64,000 nt of DNA from Nibrella viscosa (GTDB lineage Bacteria > Bacteroidota > Bacteroidia > Cytophagales > Spirosomataceae): contig NZ_BAABHB010000004.1 of assembly GCF_039541875.1 (NCBI RefSeq), positions 62,001-126,000 of the forward strand, in the 5' to 3' direction. The notes beneath the pieces were generated by a model, which saw only the letters and a list, made by a program, of their open reading frames with translations, was not told the DNA's origin and did not search any database. A program made the position numbers and the translations under genes. Of this stretch, positions 7,136 through 16,004 are shown one piece after another (the stretch's first letter is position 1; every line of letters begins with the position of its first letter).

Positions 7136-8452
7136 TTAATACCGGTACCACTCGGACTTGAACGGTCCTTCTTTGGTGACGCCGATGTAGGCAGCCTGCT
7201 CCTCATCCATGGTATCCAGCTTGGCACCGACGTGAGCCAGGTGCAGGGCGGCTACTTTCTCGTCGAGGTGCTTGGGCAGCACATACACTTTGTTCTCGTA
7301 TTTGCCGGGGTTGTTCCACAGTTCGAGCTGGGCCAGTGTCTGGTTCGAGAACGAGCAGGACATCACGAACGACGGGTGACCCATGGCGCAGCCCAGGTTC
7401 ACCAGACGGCCTTCGGCCAGCACGATGATTTCTTTGCCGTCAATCTCGTACATATCCACCTGCGGTTTGATGCTGCTTTTGCTGTGGCCGTAGTTGGTGT
7501 TCAGCCACGCTATGTCAATTTCGTTGTCGAAGTGACCGATGTTGCAGACCACCGCTTTGTCGCGCATCTTGCGGAAGTGACGGTCGGTGATGATGCGAAC
7601 GTTACCTGTAGCGGTGACAAAAATGTTGGCACGTTCGGCGGCCTCGTCCATCGTGACCACTTCGTAGCCGTCCATAGCCGCCTGGAGGGCGCAGATCGGG
7701 TCAATTTCGGTAACCAGTACCCGGCAACCAGCACCGCGCAGCGATTCGGCAGAGCCTTTTCCTACATCGCCGTAACCCGCCACTACGGCCACTTTACCGG
7801 CCAGCATCAGGTCAGTAGCCCGGCGGATAGCGTCGACCAGCGATTCGCGGCAGCCGTATTTGTTATCAAACTTCGACTTCGTGACGGAGTCATTCACGTT
7901 GATAGCCGGCAGGTGGAGCGTACCATTCTTCATGCGCTCATACAGCCGGTGAACGCCCGTGGTGGTTTCTTCCGACAAGCCTTTGATGCCCGAGATCAGT
8001 TCCGGATAGTTGTCGAACACCATGTTGGTGAGGTCACCGCCATCGTCCAGGATCATGTTCAGCGGCTGGCGATCTTCACCGAAAAAGATCGTCTGCTCAA
8101 TACACCAGTTAAATTCTTCTTCGGTCATGCCTTTCCAGGCATACACCGGAATACCCGCAGCCGCAATGGCCGCAGCCGCGTGGTCCTGCGTCGAGAAGAT
8201 ATTGCAGGATGACCAGGTTACGTCGGCACCCAGTTCCACCAGCGTTTCGATCAGCACAGCGGTTTGGATGGTCATGTGCAGACAGCCGGCGATGCGGGCA
8301 CCCTGTAGGGGCTTTGAAGGGCCAAACTCCCGGCGGAGCGCCATCAGGCCGGGCATTTCGGCTTCGGCCAGCCGGATTTCTTTGCGACCCCAGTCGGCCA
8401 GGGCAATATCTTTTACTTTGTACGGAACGTAAGCAGACGTTTGCGTTGACAT
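7136..8452 (-). CDS. ahcY: Adenosylhomocysteinase (S-adenosyl-L-homocysteine hydrolase)
   Basis: Protein of 438 residues, full length for the family. It converts S-adenosylhomocysteine to adenosine and homocysteine in the cytoplasm, closing the methylation cycle. Characteristic segments are GCLHMTIQTAVL (57-68), WSSCNIFSTQDHAAAA (80-95), the INVNDSVTKSKFDN region (185-198) with the catalytic Lys/Asp, the NAD-binding GYGDVGKG (226-233), and the C-terminal SEWYRY end with the conserved Lys/Tyr pair that closes the NAD site. It is a single-gene unit. No SAH riboswitch was recognised in the leader; a TAATTTTG -7 element lies at 8520-8527. Confidence 0.97.
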   Translation of the reverse strand: MSTQTSAYVPYKVKDIALADWGRKEIRLAEAEMPGLMALRREFGPSKPLQGARIAGCLHMTIQTAVLIETLVELGADVTWSSCNIFSTQDHAAAAIAAAGIPVYAWKGMTEEEFNWCIEQTIFFGEDRQPLNMILDDGGDLTNMVFDNYPELISGIKGLSEETTTGVHRLYERMKNGTLHLPAINVNDSVTKSKFDNKYGCRESLVDAIRRATDLMLAGKVAVVAGYGDVGKGSAESLRGAGCRVLVTEIDPICALQAAMDGYEVVTMDEAAERANIFVTATGNVRIITDRHFRKMRDKAVVCNIGHFDNEIDIAWLNTNYGHSKSSIKPQVDMYEIDGKEIIVLAEGRLVNLGCAMGHPSFVMSCSFSNQTLAQLELWNNPGKYENKVYVLPKHLDEKVAALHLAHVGAKLDTMDEEQAAYIGVTKEGPFKSEWYRY

Positions 8453-8519
8453 AATAGACGAAGTTTCGAAGTTCTGTTAGCCGAATTATTACCGGCGCAG
8501 ATGGATTCTATAGAAAATG

Positions 8520-8527
8520 CAAAATTA
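8520..8527 (-). promoter_or_regulatory. Candidate -7 promoter element of ahcY
   Basis: TAATTTTG on the minus strand fits TAnnTTTG and lies 68 bases upstream of the ahcY start. A -33 TTTG is not evident. Confidence 0.4.
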
Positions 8528-8611
8528 ACGAACGCAGGCCAGAATGCCTAACCGGGAAGAGCCGGGAAGCAAATAGGTTAGCAAGCGGTCAGGTAGCTGG
8601 CAGGCAGTGGC

Positions 8612-9268
8612 TTACTTCAGCACCGGTCGTAGCTTCTCCGCCCAGATCACATAGCCTTTGGCGTTCATGTGCAGGCTGTCTGCTTTGAAAAGTTCACCCT
8701 TAGGCTGCCCGTTTGCATTCAGCATGGGGGTGTACACATCAACGTAGGTGGTACGTCGCTGTTTCGCCAGAAAATTCCTGATCAGTCGGTTACCTTCCTG
8801 AATGACTGGAAAGTACGGCCGGCGCGAGGGACTGGGCTTCATCGAAATAAAGACGATTGGCGTTTTGGGTAACGTTTTCCGGATTGTCCGGAACAGCGTC
8901 ACAAAGCGTTCGTACGTTTCCTGGGCCGACACCTTATCGGTGGCCACATCATTCTCCCCGGCGTACAGCACAATTTGCTTCGGACGGTAGGGCGTGATAA
9001 TCCGGTCGGCGTAGCGGATCACATCCAGCAGGGTAGAGCCGCCGAAGCCCCGGTTCAGCACCACCTTATCCGGAAACGACTCCTGCAGATTATCCCACAG
9101 CCGGATCGATGAACTACCGGTAAACAAAATCGCATTCTTCGGCGGAGGGCTGACCAGATCTTTAGCCTCAAACGCCAATATCTCCGCCTGAAACGGCGGC
9201 ACCGCCTGGCAATAACTTATTACAGGTAAAACAGCAATGACTACAATGCGCAAAAAGGAACGTACCAC
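8612..9268 (-). CDS. Secreted SGNH/GDSL-family hydrolase
   Basis: Protein of 218 residues with an N-terminal signal peptide (about 1-21). All four SGNH blocks are visible: the catalytic Ser in GSSSIRLW (51-58), GGSTLLD with the oxyanion Gly at 77, GEND with N106, and D197/H200 in DSLHMN. The family cleaves esters, often acetyl groups on carbohydrates or lipids. It follows murF on the same strand after a 99-base gap that contains a long hairpin, so it may be transcribed separately. The substrate cannot be read from sequence. Confidence 0.88.
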   Translation of the reverse strand: MVRSFLRIVVIAVLPVISYCQAVPPFQAEILAFEAKDLVSPPPKNAILFTGSSSIRLWDNLQESFPDKVVLNRGFGGSTLLDVIRYADRIITPYRPKQIVLYAGENDVATDKVSAQETYERFVTLFRTIRKTLPKTPIVFISMKPSPSRRPYFPVIQEGNRLIRNFLAKQRRTTYVDVYTPMLNANGQPKGELFKADSLHMNAKGYVIWAEKLRPVLK

Positions 9269-9299
9269 AGGTCAGGGATTAAAAGTGAGAGAGCAAATG

Positions 9300-9368
9300 A
9301 GTGAAAAGGTGAACGAGCAAACAAGTGGCTTTGCCTTATTCACTCGTTCGCTCGTTCACCCTTTCGCT
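9300..9368. repeat. Imperfect 28-bp palindrome at the murF 3' end
   Basis: Arms 9300-9327 and 9341-9368 pair at 24 of 28 positions, plus one G-U pair. Both arms are built from GTGAACGAGC-like words. The 3' arm reaches the murF stop codon, so the element can serve as its terminator and sits in the upstream region of the SGNH gene. Confidence 0.7.
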
Positions 9369-10663
9369 TATATAAACGGCACCACCGACTCCAGCCCAAT
9401 CCCCCGCGAGCCTTTCACCAGAAAATAGGTGTTCTCAAACGGGTGATCGAGCAGCCAGTTGTGTAACGAAAACTTATCAGGAAAATAGTAGGCCTTCGGC
9501 AACGCACCTAGCGCGTACTTCATATCCTTACCGGCCAGAATGACTACATCGAAGTTGCCTTTGGCAACCAGTTCACCCAGGGCCGCGTGTTCGGCTTCGC
9601 TCTCCGGCCCCAGTTCAAACATATCGCCCAGAATTACTACCTTCTTCTGAGCAGGCAGGTTCATGAACTGCTGCACGGCGGCCGCCATCGACGAGGGATT
9701 GGCGTTGTAGGCATCCAGCAGGATGGTGTTAGAGCCTTTGGCCACTACCTGCGAACGGTTGTTGGTGGGGTTGTAATCGGCGATGGCGCGGTTGGCTTCT
9801 TCCGGCGGCACGCCGAAATACTGACCAATGCAGAGGGCGGCCGCCATGTTTTCAAAATTATAACGACCCGGTAGGTGGGTGGTTATCTCGCGACCGTCGG
9901 CATCCCGGAAAACGACCACCGGCGTATCCTGTACCAGCGTCGCATTATAGGCACCGTCGGGGGTCAGGTACGACACTAACTCGGTAAACTGCCGCTCCTG
10001 GGCCATCGCCAGCAGGGTTGTGTTGCTGCCGTTGATAAAGACCGTGCCGCCGGCTTGCGACAGCCAGTCGAACAGTTCGCCTTTGCCTTTGCGTACGCCT
10101 TCAATTCCGCCGAAGCCTTCCAGATGAGCCTTGCCTACGTTGGTGATCAGGCCGTGCGTCGGTTCGGCAATGGAACTGAGCAGGGCAATCTCCCGCTGGT
10201 GGTTGGCCCCCATCTCCACCACGGCCATCTCGTAGCTGTCGTCAATTGCCAGCAGGGTCAGTGGCACGCCAATGTGGTTGTTGAAATTGCCGGGCGTAGC
10301 GTAGGTCTTGTATTTCTTCGACAGCACATCGGCAATCAGCTCTTTGGTGGTGGTTTTACCGTTGGAGCCGGTCAGGGCCACAATCGGGATATTCAACGTC
10401 CGGCGGTGGTGACGAGCCAGCGCCTGCAGGGCGGTCAGCCCATCGTCGACCAGCAGCAGGCGTGAATCCGTTTCGGCAACGGCCGGATCATCCACAATGG
10501 CGTAGCGGGCTCCTTTTTCCAGGGCTTCCGGGGCAAACTGGTTGCCGTTGAAGGCCGGACCTTTCAGGGCCACAAACAAACAATCGGGCGAAATCTTCCG
10601 CGTGTCGGTTGAGACGCCGGTGCATTCCAGGAATTTATCGTAAAGATGAGACAGAGAAATCAT
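9368..10663 (-). CDS. murF: UDP-N-acetylmuramoyl-tripeptide--D-alanyl-D-alanine ligase
   Basis: Mur ligase of 431 residues that adds D-Ala-D-Ala to the UDP-MurNAc tripeptide in the cytoplasm. The N-terminal domain has STDTRKISPDCLFVALKG (residues 18-35), typical of MurF. The ATP-binding loop TGSNGKTTT is at 98-106, and EMGANHQREI and a DAYNANPSSM motif follow; the latter is diagnostic for MurF over MurE. It stands apart from any dcw cluster, as is usual in Bacteroidota outliers. Confidence 0.95.
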   Translation of the reverse strand: MISLSHLYDKFLECTGVSTDTRKISPDCLFVALKGPAFNGNQFAPEALEKGARYAIVDDPAVAETDSRLLLVDDGLTALQALARHHRRTLNIPIVALTGSNGKTTTKELIADVLSKKYKTYATPGNFNNHIGVPLTLLAIDDSYEMAVVEMGANHQREIALLSSIAEPTHGLITNVGKAHLEGFGGIEGVRKGKGELFDWLSQAGGTVFINGSNTTLLAMAQERQFTELVSYLTPDGAYNATLVQDTPVVVFRDADGREITTHLPGRYNFENMAAALCIGQYFGVPPEEANRAIADYNPTNNRSQVVAKGSNTILLDAYNANPSSMAAAVQQFMNLPAQKKVVILGDMFELGPESEAEHAALGELVAKGNFDVVILAGKDMKYALGALPKAYYFPDKFSLHNWLLDHPFENTYFLVKGSRGIGLESVVPFI

Positions 10664-10723
10664 GCACTAACAGACCAAATTAATAGGCTTCTACGTTAGA
10701 CTATAGGTTTTGCTTATCACGTA

Positions 10724-10740
10724 ACCGGGTACAGCCCGGT
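10724..10740. repeat. Short palindrome ACCGGG-5-CCCGGT
   Basis: Perfect 6-bp arms around TACAG, between divergent murF and the VCBS gene, 21 bases before the ATG of the latter. It could be an operator for either gene. No matching regulator was identified. Confidence 0.35.
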
Positions 10741-10760
10741 ACCACACGTCCCAAAATTAC

Positions 10761-13025
10761 ATGAAAAATCGGTCTGCCGTGGGGCTCTTTTTGGCCTCAT
10801 TCTGTTTATTGCCGTTTCTCAACGTTGCTCAGACTACTTCTTCGTTTAGCTTCCAATATAATCAGCAGGTGCCGGTAACGATGAATGGCCGGTCGCTGCC
10901 CAACGCCTGGGCGGGTGGACTCAATGCCGCTCAATTCCAGACCATGCACCTGAACGACGATGGCCGGGAAGATCTGGTGGTGTTTGACCGGACCAGCAAC
11001 AAGATCAGCACCTTTCTGGCCGACGGAATGTCGTGGCGCTACGCCCCCGAATACGAAGCCCAGTTCCCGGCGGTACTGAACTGGATGGTGCTGATCGACT
11101 ACGACGGCGACGGCCGCAAAGACCTGTTTACCCACGTGCCCCAGGGCGTAAAGGTGTTGAAGAACGTATCGACCAGCGACCGCGTGAGCTGGCAGGTGGT
11201 GGCCGACCCGCTGCTGCACGAAGGCTTGTCGTCCTCCAAACTGAACCTGTATGTGTCGGCTACGGATATTCCGGCCATTGTCGATTTTGACGATGACGGC
11301 GATATTGACATCATTGCTTTCGACATCACGGGCAATTACGCCGTTTATTTTCAGAACCTCAGCAAGAACCGGCCAAATGCGGCCAACACCACACCCGGAC
11401 TGGATTTCAAGCGGACGGGGCAGTGCTGGGGAAATTTTGTGAAGGAGTATTGCGATGACTTCGTATTTGGGGTTGATTGCAGCGTACCCAACGGGCGGGT
11501 AGCGGCAACGGCCAAAGCCAATTCGCGGGCGAAGGTACTGCATGCCGGCAACGCGGTTACGATACTTGATACCGACGGCGACGGTAAAAAAGACCTGCTG
11601 TTCGGGCATGTGTCGTGTACCAATATTGCCCGGCTGCGCAACGCCGGTACCAACAACGAAAAAGCCAATTTTGTGAGCTTCGACGCCAAATTCCCGGCGC
11701 AGAACGCCATTAACTTCAATATCTTTCCGGCTACCTACGTCGAGGATTTCGACGGCGACGGCATCAAAGACCTGGTGGCGGCTCCCAATACGTATAATAA
11801 CGAAGGGGCGCTAATGGATTTCCGGGCGTCGAACTGGTTCTTCAAGAACGTCGGTACCAATGAAAAGCCCAATTTCCAGCTCGTGCAGAAAGATTTCCTT
11901 CAGGCAGACATGATCGATTTAGGCGAGAATGCCGCCCCGGCGCTGGCTGACCTTGACGGCGACGGGGATATGGATCTGCTGGTGGGCAACGGCGGTATCC
12001 GGACCGATAAAGGCTACCGGGCCGGCATCTGGTATTTTGAGAACAAAGGCACCGTCGGCAGCCCCGCCTTTGAACTCGTCACCAACGATTACCTGAAACT
12101 GTCGGAAACGCTGTTGCTGACCGACATTATCCCGTCGTTTGCCGATATGGACGGTAACGGCACGCTGGATCTGGTAATTACGGCTACCTCGGCCAAAGGT
12201 GCCGAAATCCGGGTCATTTACAACAAGGCCTCCCGTGGTGCGGCTGCGCAGTATATCCTGGCCGATGCCAGACTGCTGCCGGTACCGGACCGTTTCACAC
12301 CGGGTGACCTGCCGGTATTTTACGATGTCGACAAAGACGGAAAACCCGATTTGCTGCTGGGCAAGGCCTCCGGCAATATCGAATACCACCGGAATACCGG
12401 AACGGTGACTTCACCGGTGTTTCAGGTGCAGACGACCGAGTTTGGGGGCATCAAGATAAACCTGCTGGCCCGCAGCCCCTCGATTGTCATTGCCGATTTT
12501 GACGCCGATCAGAAGCCGGAACTACTGACCACCACCCGCGACGGCACGGTGAAGCTATACCGCTGGCCGGACAGTCCCACCCAGGCTCTTACCCCCCTGG
12601 CGGGCGTAGAGGGAATACCTATGCCGGGGGGCGGTCTCATTGCTACGGCGGCAGACCTGGACGGCGACCAGCTTCCCGACCTGATTATGGGCTCCCTGAC
12701 CGGTGGACTCCGGTACGTTAAAAACACCACCGAGAAAGCGGTCATTACCGGCGTTACGCCGGTCTTCGGGATCTCTGAAGAAGACGTGATTCACCCCTGG
12801 GCCTACCCCAACCCCACGGAGCGGTACATCAACATTCGGCCGCCGTACGATGGCGTAGCCGAAATCCTGTCGACGGGTGGGCAGCGGGTCAGGCCGGGGC
12901 AGCCGGTAAAGGCCGAAGAGCAGACTACATTTGATCTGGGTGCCCTGCCGGATGGCATCTATTTTATCCGGTTGACCAGCGAAGGGCACTCAACTCGTTT
13001 GCAGAAGGTGGTACTTTGGAAATAA
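10761..13025 (+). CDS. Secreted FG-GAP/VCBS repeat protein with T9SS-type C-terminal domain
   Basis: Protein of 754 residues with a signal peptide (about 1-23). It contains many FG-GAP/VCBS blades with calcium-binding DxDxDG loops, for example DYDGDGRKD, DFDDDGDID, DTDGDGKKD, DFDGDGIKD and DLDGDGDMD. These predict a beta-propeller at the cell surface. The last 80 residues carry YPNPTERYINI and end with IYFIRLTSEGHSTRLQKVVLWK, a type A sorting domain (Por_Secre_tail) that directs export by the type IX secretion system. Function beyond binding or adhesion is not evident. It is monocistronic. Confidence 0.88.
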   Translation: MKNRSAVGLFLASFCLLPFLNVAQTTSSFSFQYNQQVPVTMNGRSLPNAWAGGLNAAQFQTMHLNDDGREDLVVFDRTSNKISTFLADGMSWRYAPEYEAQFPAVLNWMVLIDYDGDGRKDLFTHVPQGVKVLKNVSTSDRVSWQVVADPLLHEGLSSSKLNLYVSATDIPAIVDFDDDGDIDIIAFDITGNYAVYFQNLSKNRPNAANTTPGLDFKRTGQCWGNFVKEYCDDFVFGVDCSVPNGRVAATAKANSRAKVLHAGNAVTILDTDGDGKKDLLFGHVSCTNIARLRNAGTNNEKANFVSFDAKFPAQNAINFNIFPATYVEDFDGDGIKDLVAAPNTYNNEGALMDFRASNWFFKNVGTNEKPNFQLVQKDFLQADMIDLGENAAPALADLDGDGDMDLLVGNGGIRTDKGYRAGIWYFENKGTVGSPAFELVTNDYLKLSETLLLTDIIPSFADMDGNGTLDLVITATSAKGAEIRVIYNKASRGAAAQYILADARLLPVPDRFTPGDLPVFYDVDKDGKPDLLLGKASGNIEYHRNTGTVTSPVFQVQTTEFGGIKINLLARSPSIVIADFDADQKPELLTTTRDGTVKLYRWPDSPTQALTPLAGVEGIPMPGGGLIATAADLDGDQLPDLIMGSLTGGLRYVKNTTEKAVITGVTPVFGISEEDVIHPWAYPNPTERYINIRPPYDGVAEILSTGGQRVRPGQPVKAEEQTTFDLGALPDGIYFIRLTSEGHSTRLQKVVLWK

Positions 13026-13124
13026 AAGTGTTCAAAACCTCGGTCGCCGAAATTAGTTATTAGGTCATCCGGTTTTACTGGCTGTTCAGCAGCCGGCCGG
13101 TTGAAAACTGAAAAACAAAACGTG

Positions 13125-13463
13125 ATGAAAAGCCATAATAACAGTACGCCGAACCGGGTCGATCAGACCGGGGGCCCTTTAACTAATGTATCGCCGGAGC
13201 AGGTAAATAGGCCCGAAAACGAGATAGACGCTAACTCCGCCGTGTATGCTGAGTTCGGCATGGATGATACCACCGATGTGTACAGCCATCCCGACGACGA
13301 AGCCGCCGACACTATCTTGTACACTGATAACATAACAGCGCAGCACGCTATGGAGCAGGTGCCCAACGGCCCCGCCTTCGACGAATTGCCGGAAGACATG
13401 ATCGACGAAGAGATTACCGAAGCTAACGAGGATAATGTTGATCCGTATCTGGATGGACAGTAA
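13125..13463 (+). CDS. Small acidic protein of unknown function
   Basis: Hypothetical protein of 112 residues from the ATG at 13125; a TTG at 13101 in the same frame would add eight residues and is less likely. It is strongly acidic, with few hydrophobic runs, no signal peptide and no cysteines, so it is probably largely disordered and cytoplasmic. The C-terminal half (DELPEDMIDEEITEANEDN) is nearly all Asp and Glu. No family was recognised. It is followed by a 21-nt-arm palindrome and faces the histidine kinase gene. Confidence 0.6.
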   Translation: MKSHNNSTPNRVDQTGGPLTNVSPEQVNRPENEIDANSAVYAEFGMDDTTDVYSHPDDEAADTILYTDNITAQHAMEQVPNGPAFDELPEDMIDEEITEANEDNVDPYLDGQ

Positions 13464-13470
13464 TTGTTAA

Positions 13471-13539
13471 TAGGCAGTTCTCAGTGGGCAGCAGGCAGAT
13501 TTCAGCGGCAACCCTTTTCTGCCTACTGAGAACTGCCTA
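13471..13539. repeat. 21-bp palindrome between convergent genes
   Basis: Arms 13471-13491 and 13519-13539 pair at 20 of 21 positions (core TAGGCAGTTCTCAGT / ACTGAGAACTGCCTA), and the one exception is a G-U pair. The 3' arm covers the stop codon of the kinase gene on the minus strand. The 18 bases at 13484-13501 (GTGGGCAGCAGGCAGATT) recur exactly at 26301-26318 upstream of the permease gene. Confidence 0.75.
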
Positions 13540-15514
13540 CTTCCTTCTTCCCCAGATCCGGAAAATCCTCTACCTGCGGCTCCGCTGCCGGCAGATAAAC
13601 GGTGAAGGTGGCTCCCTGGCCTAACTCGCTATGGGCGTTTACGTAGCCCTGGTGGTTGTCGGTCACTTTCTGCACAATAGCCAGGCCGATACCGGTACCC
13701 TGGTATTCGCTGCGGCCGTGCAGGCGCTGAAAGATGGTGAAGATCCGGTCCAGGTATTTGTCGTTGAAGCCAATGCCGTTATCGGTGATACTGATCGCAT
13801 AAAAAACTTTATGATAATCAGAGGGGCTTACGACCGTACCCGGCAGCGGAGTAATATCCCGACCCGGCAGTTGAGCACAGTCAATCCGGATATGTGGGGC
13901 CACCCCGGCTTTAGTAAACTTCAGCGCGTTGCTCAGCAGATTCTGAAAAAGCTGCCGCAACTGAAGCGCATCGCCTTTGATTACCGGTAACGTGGTAATG
14001 TCAATAACGGCCTGTTTATCGCGGATGGCCGTTTCCAGGTCGCTCAGCACTTCATCCACGATGGTTTGCAGGTTCACCTTCCGGAAAGGTTCTTTCTGGG
14101 ACGAGATGCGCGAGAAAGTCAGCAAATCCTGAATCAGCGTGTTCATGCGCTGGGCCGCCGACCGCATCCGGTCAACCAGGTCCGAGCCGAATTTGCCGAT
14201 GGCGTCGCCGTACTGGGTTTGCAACACTTCACCGAATGCCGTGATTTTGCGCAGCGGCTCCTGCAAATCGTGCGATGCGATATAGGCAAACTGCTCCAGG
14301 TTTTTGTTCGACCGCTGGAGTTCGTCAATCGATTTTTGTAAATCCTGCTGGTACCGTTTCGAGGCCGTAATATCGATAAAGGATACCAGTACCCCATCGT
14401 CGAACTTAGCCGCCAGGATTTCGTACCAACCTTTCAGGCCATCGGCGTCGTAGTAGCTTTCGGTCTGGTACGACGAGCCGGTTTCAATCGTCTGCACATA
14501 CTGCGCAAACAGACCCGTAGTAAACATCGTTGGGAAGAGCGACTGCAGCGTATGCCCGATCATATCGTCGGTCGACAAACCGGTTACTCGCGCAGCTGCA
14601 TCATTGGCCAGTTTGACTTGAAGGTCATACACCTTACCCTGTTCGTTCCTGAGAGCTTTAAACATAATCAGGCCGTTGAGTGAGCCGTTCAGTACGCTCT
14701 CGATCAGGTCGGATTGCTCCTGCCGGGCAAAGGCCGCTTTTTTAGCCGCCGAAATATCCTGAAATGTCACCACCAGGGCATCGCCAAAGCAGGCGACCGA
14801 TATATCAAACCAGGAATCAAACTGTACGTAGTAGTGCTCAAGGCGGCAGGGAACGCCGGACTTCAGCGTGTCTGCGCAGGCCGTAAAGAGGCCATCGAAC
14901 CGGGTATTGCCGTGGATGTCGGTTAGCAGCGTCTGTTTTTTCAGGTAATCCGGCCCCAGGCGGGTCATGCGCAGGGCGGCCTTATTGGCCATAGCAATGC
15001 GGAAGTCCCGGACCGCGCCGTTGGCATCCCGTACCGGCTCCAGCAGCGTAATACCGTTTTGTGAATGATTCAGCACCCGGTCGAGCAGGGCGGCCTGTTC
15101 TTCGTAGGATTTTTGTTGTCGGTAGCTGTCGGTAATATCAGTGAGCGTTACAGCAACGCCATCGCCGTACGGTGCCAGTTGAACCGCGTACCGGGCTTCC
15201 GGCTCATGCGGTAGGGCATAGTTAGTTTCAAAGCCATAAGGCTGGCCGGTGGCAATGACCTCGGCCGCGCATTTCCAGAAATCCAGTTCCAGGGTGCCGG
15301 GAAACAGCTCGCCCACCAGCCGGCCAATCATCCGCTCTTCGGTCATGCCGGCCAGTTCTTCCGCTTTTTTATTGGCCAGAATAACCCTAAAGTCCTGAAT
15401 ATCGCCTTGTTTGTCCCGCACACAATCGTAAATGATAATTCCGTTGCCGGAAAAATCTAAAGCTGCCCGCAACAGGTGTGGATCGTTGGGGGCAGTCCGC
15501 ATATTATTCCTCAT
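13523..15514 (-). CDS. PAS-domain sensor histidine kinase
   Basis: Cytoplasmic protein of 663 residues with no membrane segment. Three PAS/PAC units occupy about 15-130, 140-255 and 268-385; each ends in a DI(T/S)xxK-like linker. The HisKA domain carries phospho-acceptor H415 in SHDLQEPLRK. The HATPase domain follows, with N-box NLLSNALKF, DNGIGFND and GTGIGLAIVQKV. The architecture resembles bacteriophytochrome-like and light- or redox-responsive kinases of Bacteroidota. No response regulator is adjacent, so it is an orphan. Its last residues (GSSQ) are encoded within the flanking palindrome. Confidence 0.92.
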   Translation of the reverse strand: MRNNMRTAPNDPHLLRAALDFSGNGIIIYDCVRDKQGDIQDFRVILANKKAEELAGMTEERMIGRLVGELFPGTLELDFWKCAAEVIATGQPYGFETNYALPHEPEARYAVQLAPYGDGVAVTLTDITDSYRQQKSYEEQAALLDRVLNHSQNGITLLEPVRDANGAVRDFRIAMANKAALRMTRLGPDYLKKQTLLTDIHGNTRFDGLFTACADTLKSGVPCRLEHYYVQFDSWFDISVACFGDALVVTFQDISAAKKAAFARQEQSDLIESVLNGSLNGLIMFKALRNEQGKVYDLQVKLANDAAARVTGLSTDDMIGHTLQSLFPTMFTTGLFAQYVQTIETGSSYQTESYYDADGLKGWYEILAAKFDDGVLVSFIDITASKRYQQDLQKSIDELQRSNKNLEQFAYIASHDLQEPLRKITAFGEVLQTQYGDAIGKFGSDLVDRMRSAAQRMNTLIQDLLTFSRISSQKEPFRKVNLQTIVDEVLSDLETAIRDKQAVIDITTLPVIKGDALQLRQLFQNLLSNALKFTKAGVAPHIRIDCAQLPGRDITPLPGTVVSPSDYHKVFYAISITDNGIGFNDKYLDRIFTIFQRLHGRSEYQGTGIGLAIVQKVTDNHQGYVNAHSELGQGATFTVYLPAAEPQVEDFPDLGKKEVGSSQ

Positions 15515-15890
15515 AATGATAACATTGAGTACAATATCCTGGCTGAGGAAGCCCTACCTAATCTGGGTAGCTGGACTGTATATAACGTAATTCTATCTAT
15601 TCTTTAACCAATGGCGTACCATTTTGTTAGTCAGCTACCTAGCGCCGGCTAACCGCGAGTATCTCTGTCTGTTACTACTCAAAAGCAGCTTTTGGTAGCT
15701 GTTGAGCTACAGTGTTACTGTATGCCTGTCTGTCTCCAACGGTTGTGCCGTTCTGCTTAAAAATAGAGCGTCCCCGTATTTTTTCAAAACCACTGCACGA
15801 TCAATAACCCGTTTTCTGAGCGGACGGTCCTACTAAAAGCTTAGTTTTGAGTAATCGGTTTGTAGGTATATTAACGCAAAAAGGAGGGGG
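15515..15890. other. Intergenic stretch without a recognised gene
   Basis: This 376-base stretch upstream of the PAS kinase has many stops in all frames. A plus-strand TAGTTTTG (15842-15849) matches the -7 promoter consensus, but no gene follows it on that strand. Nothing else was recognised. Confidence 0.5.
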
Positions 15891-16004
15891 CTATATTGCG
15901 TGCCGGAGAGGCTGGTTAGCCACCGGCCGGAGCGTGAGCGGCAGGGTAAACAGCACCGTGGTGCCTTGCTCCGGTGTACGTTCGATAAAGAACTTACTGC
16001 CGTT
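15891..16004 (-). pseudogene. C-terminal remnant of a histidine kinase
   Basis: The minus strand from about 16004 to a TAG at 15891-15893 reads WNGSKFFIERTPEQGTTV then LFTLPLTL, the G2-box-to-end segment of a HATPase domain. It has no start and overlaps the last few codons of the amidohydrolase gene in another frame. This looks like a recombination scar in which the 5' part of a kinase gene was replaced. Confidence 0.45.
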
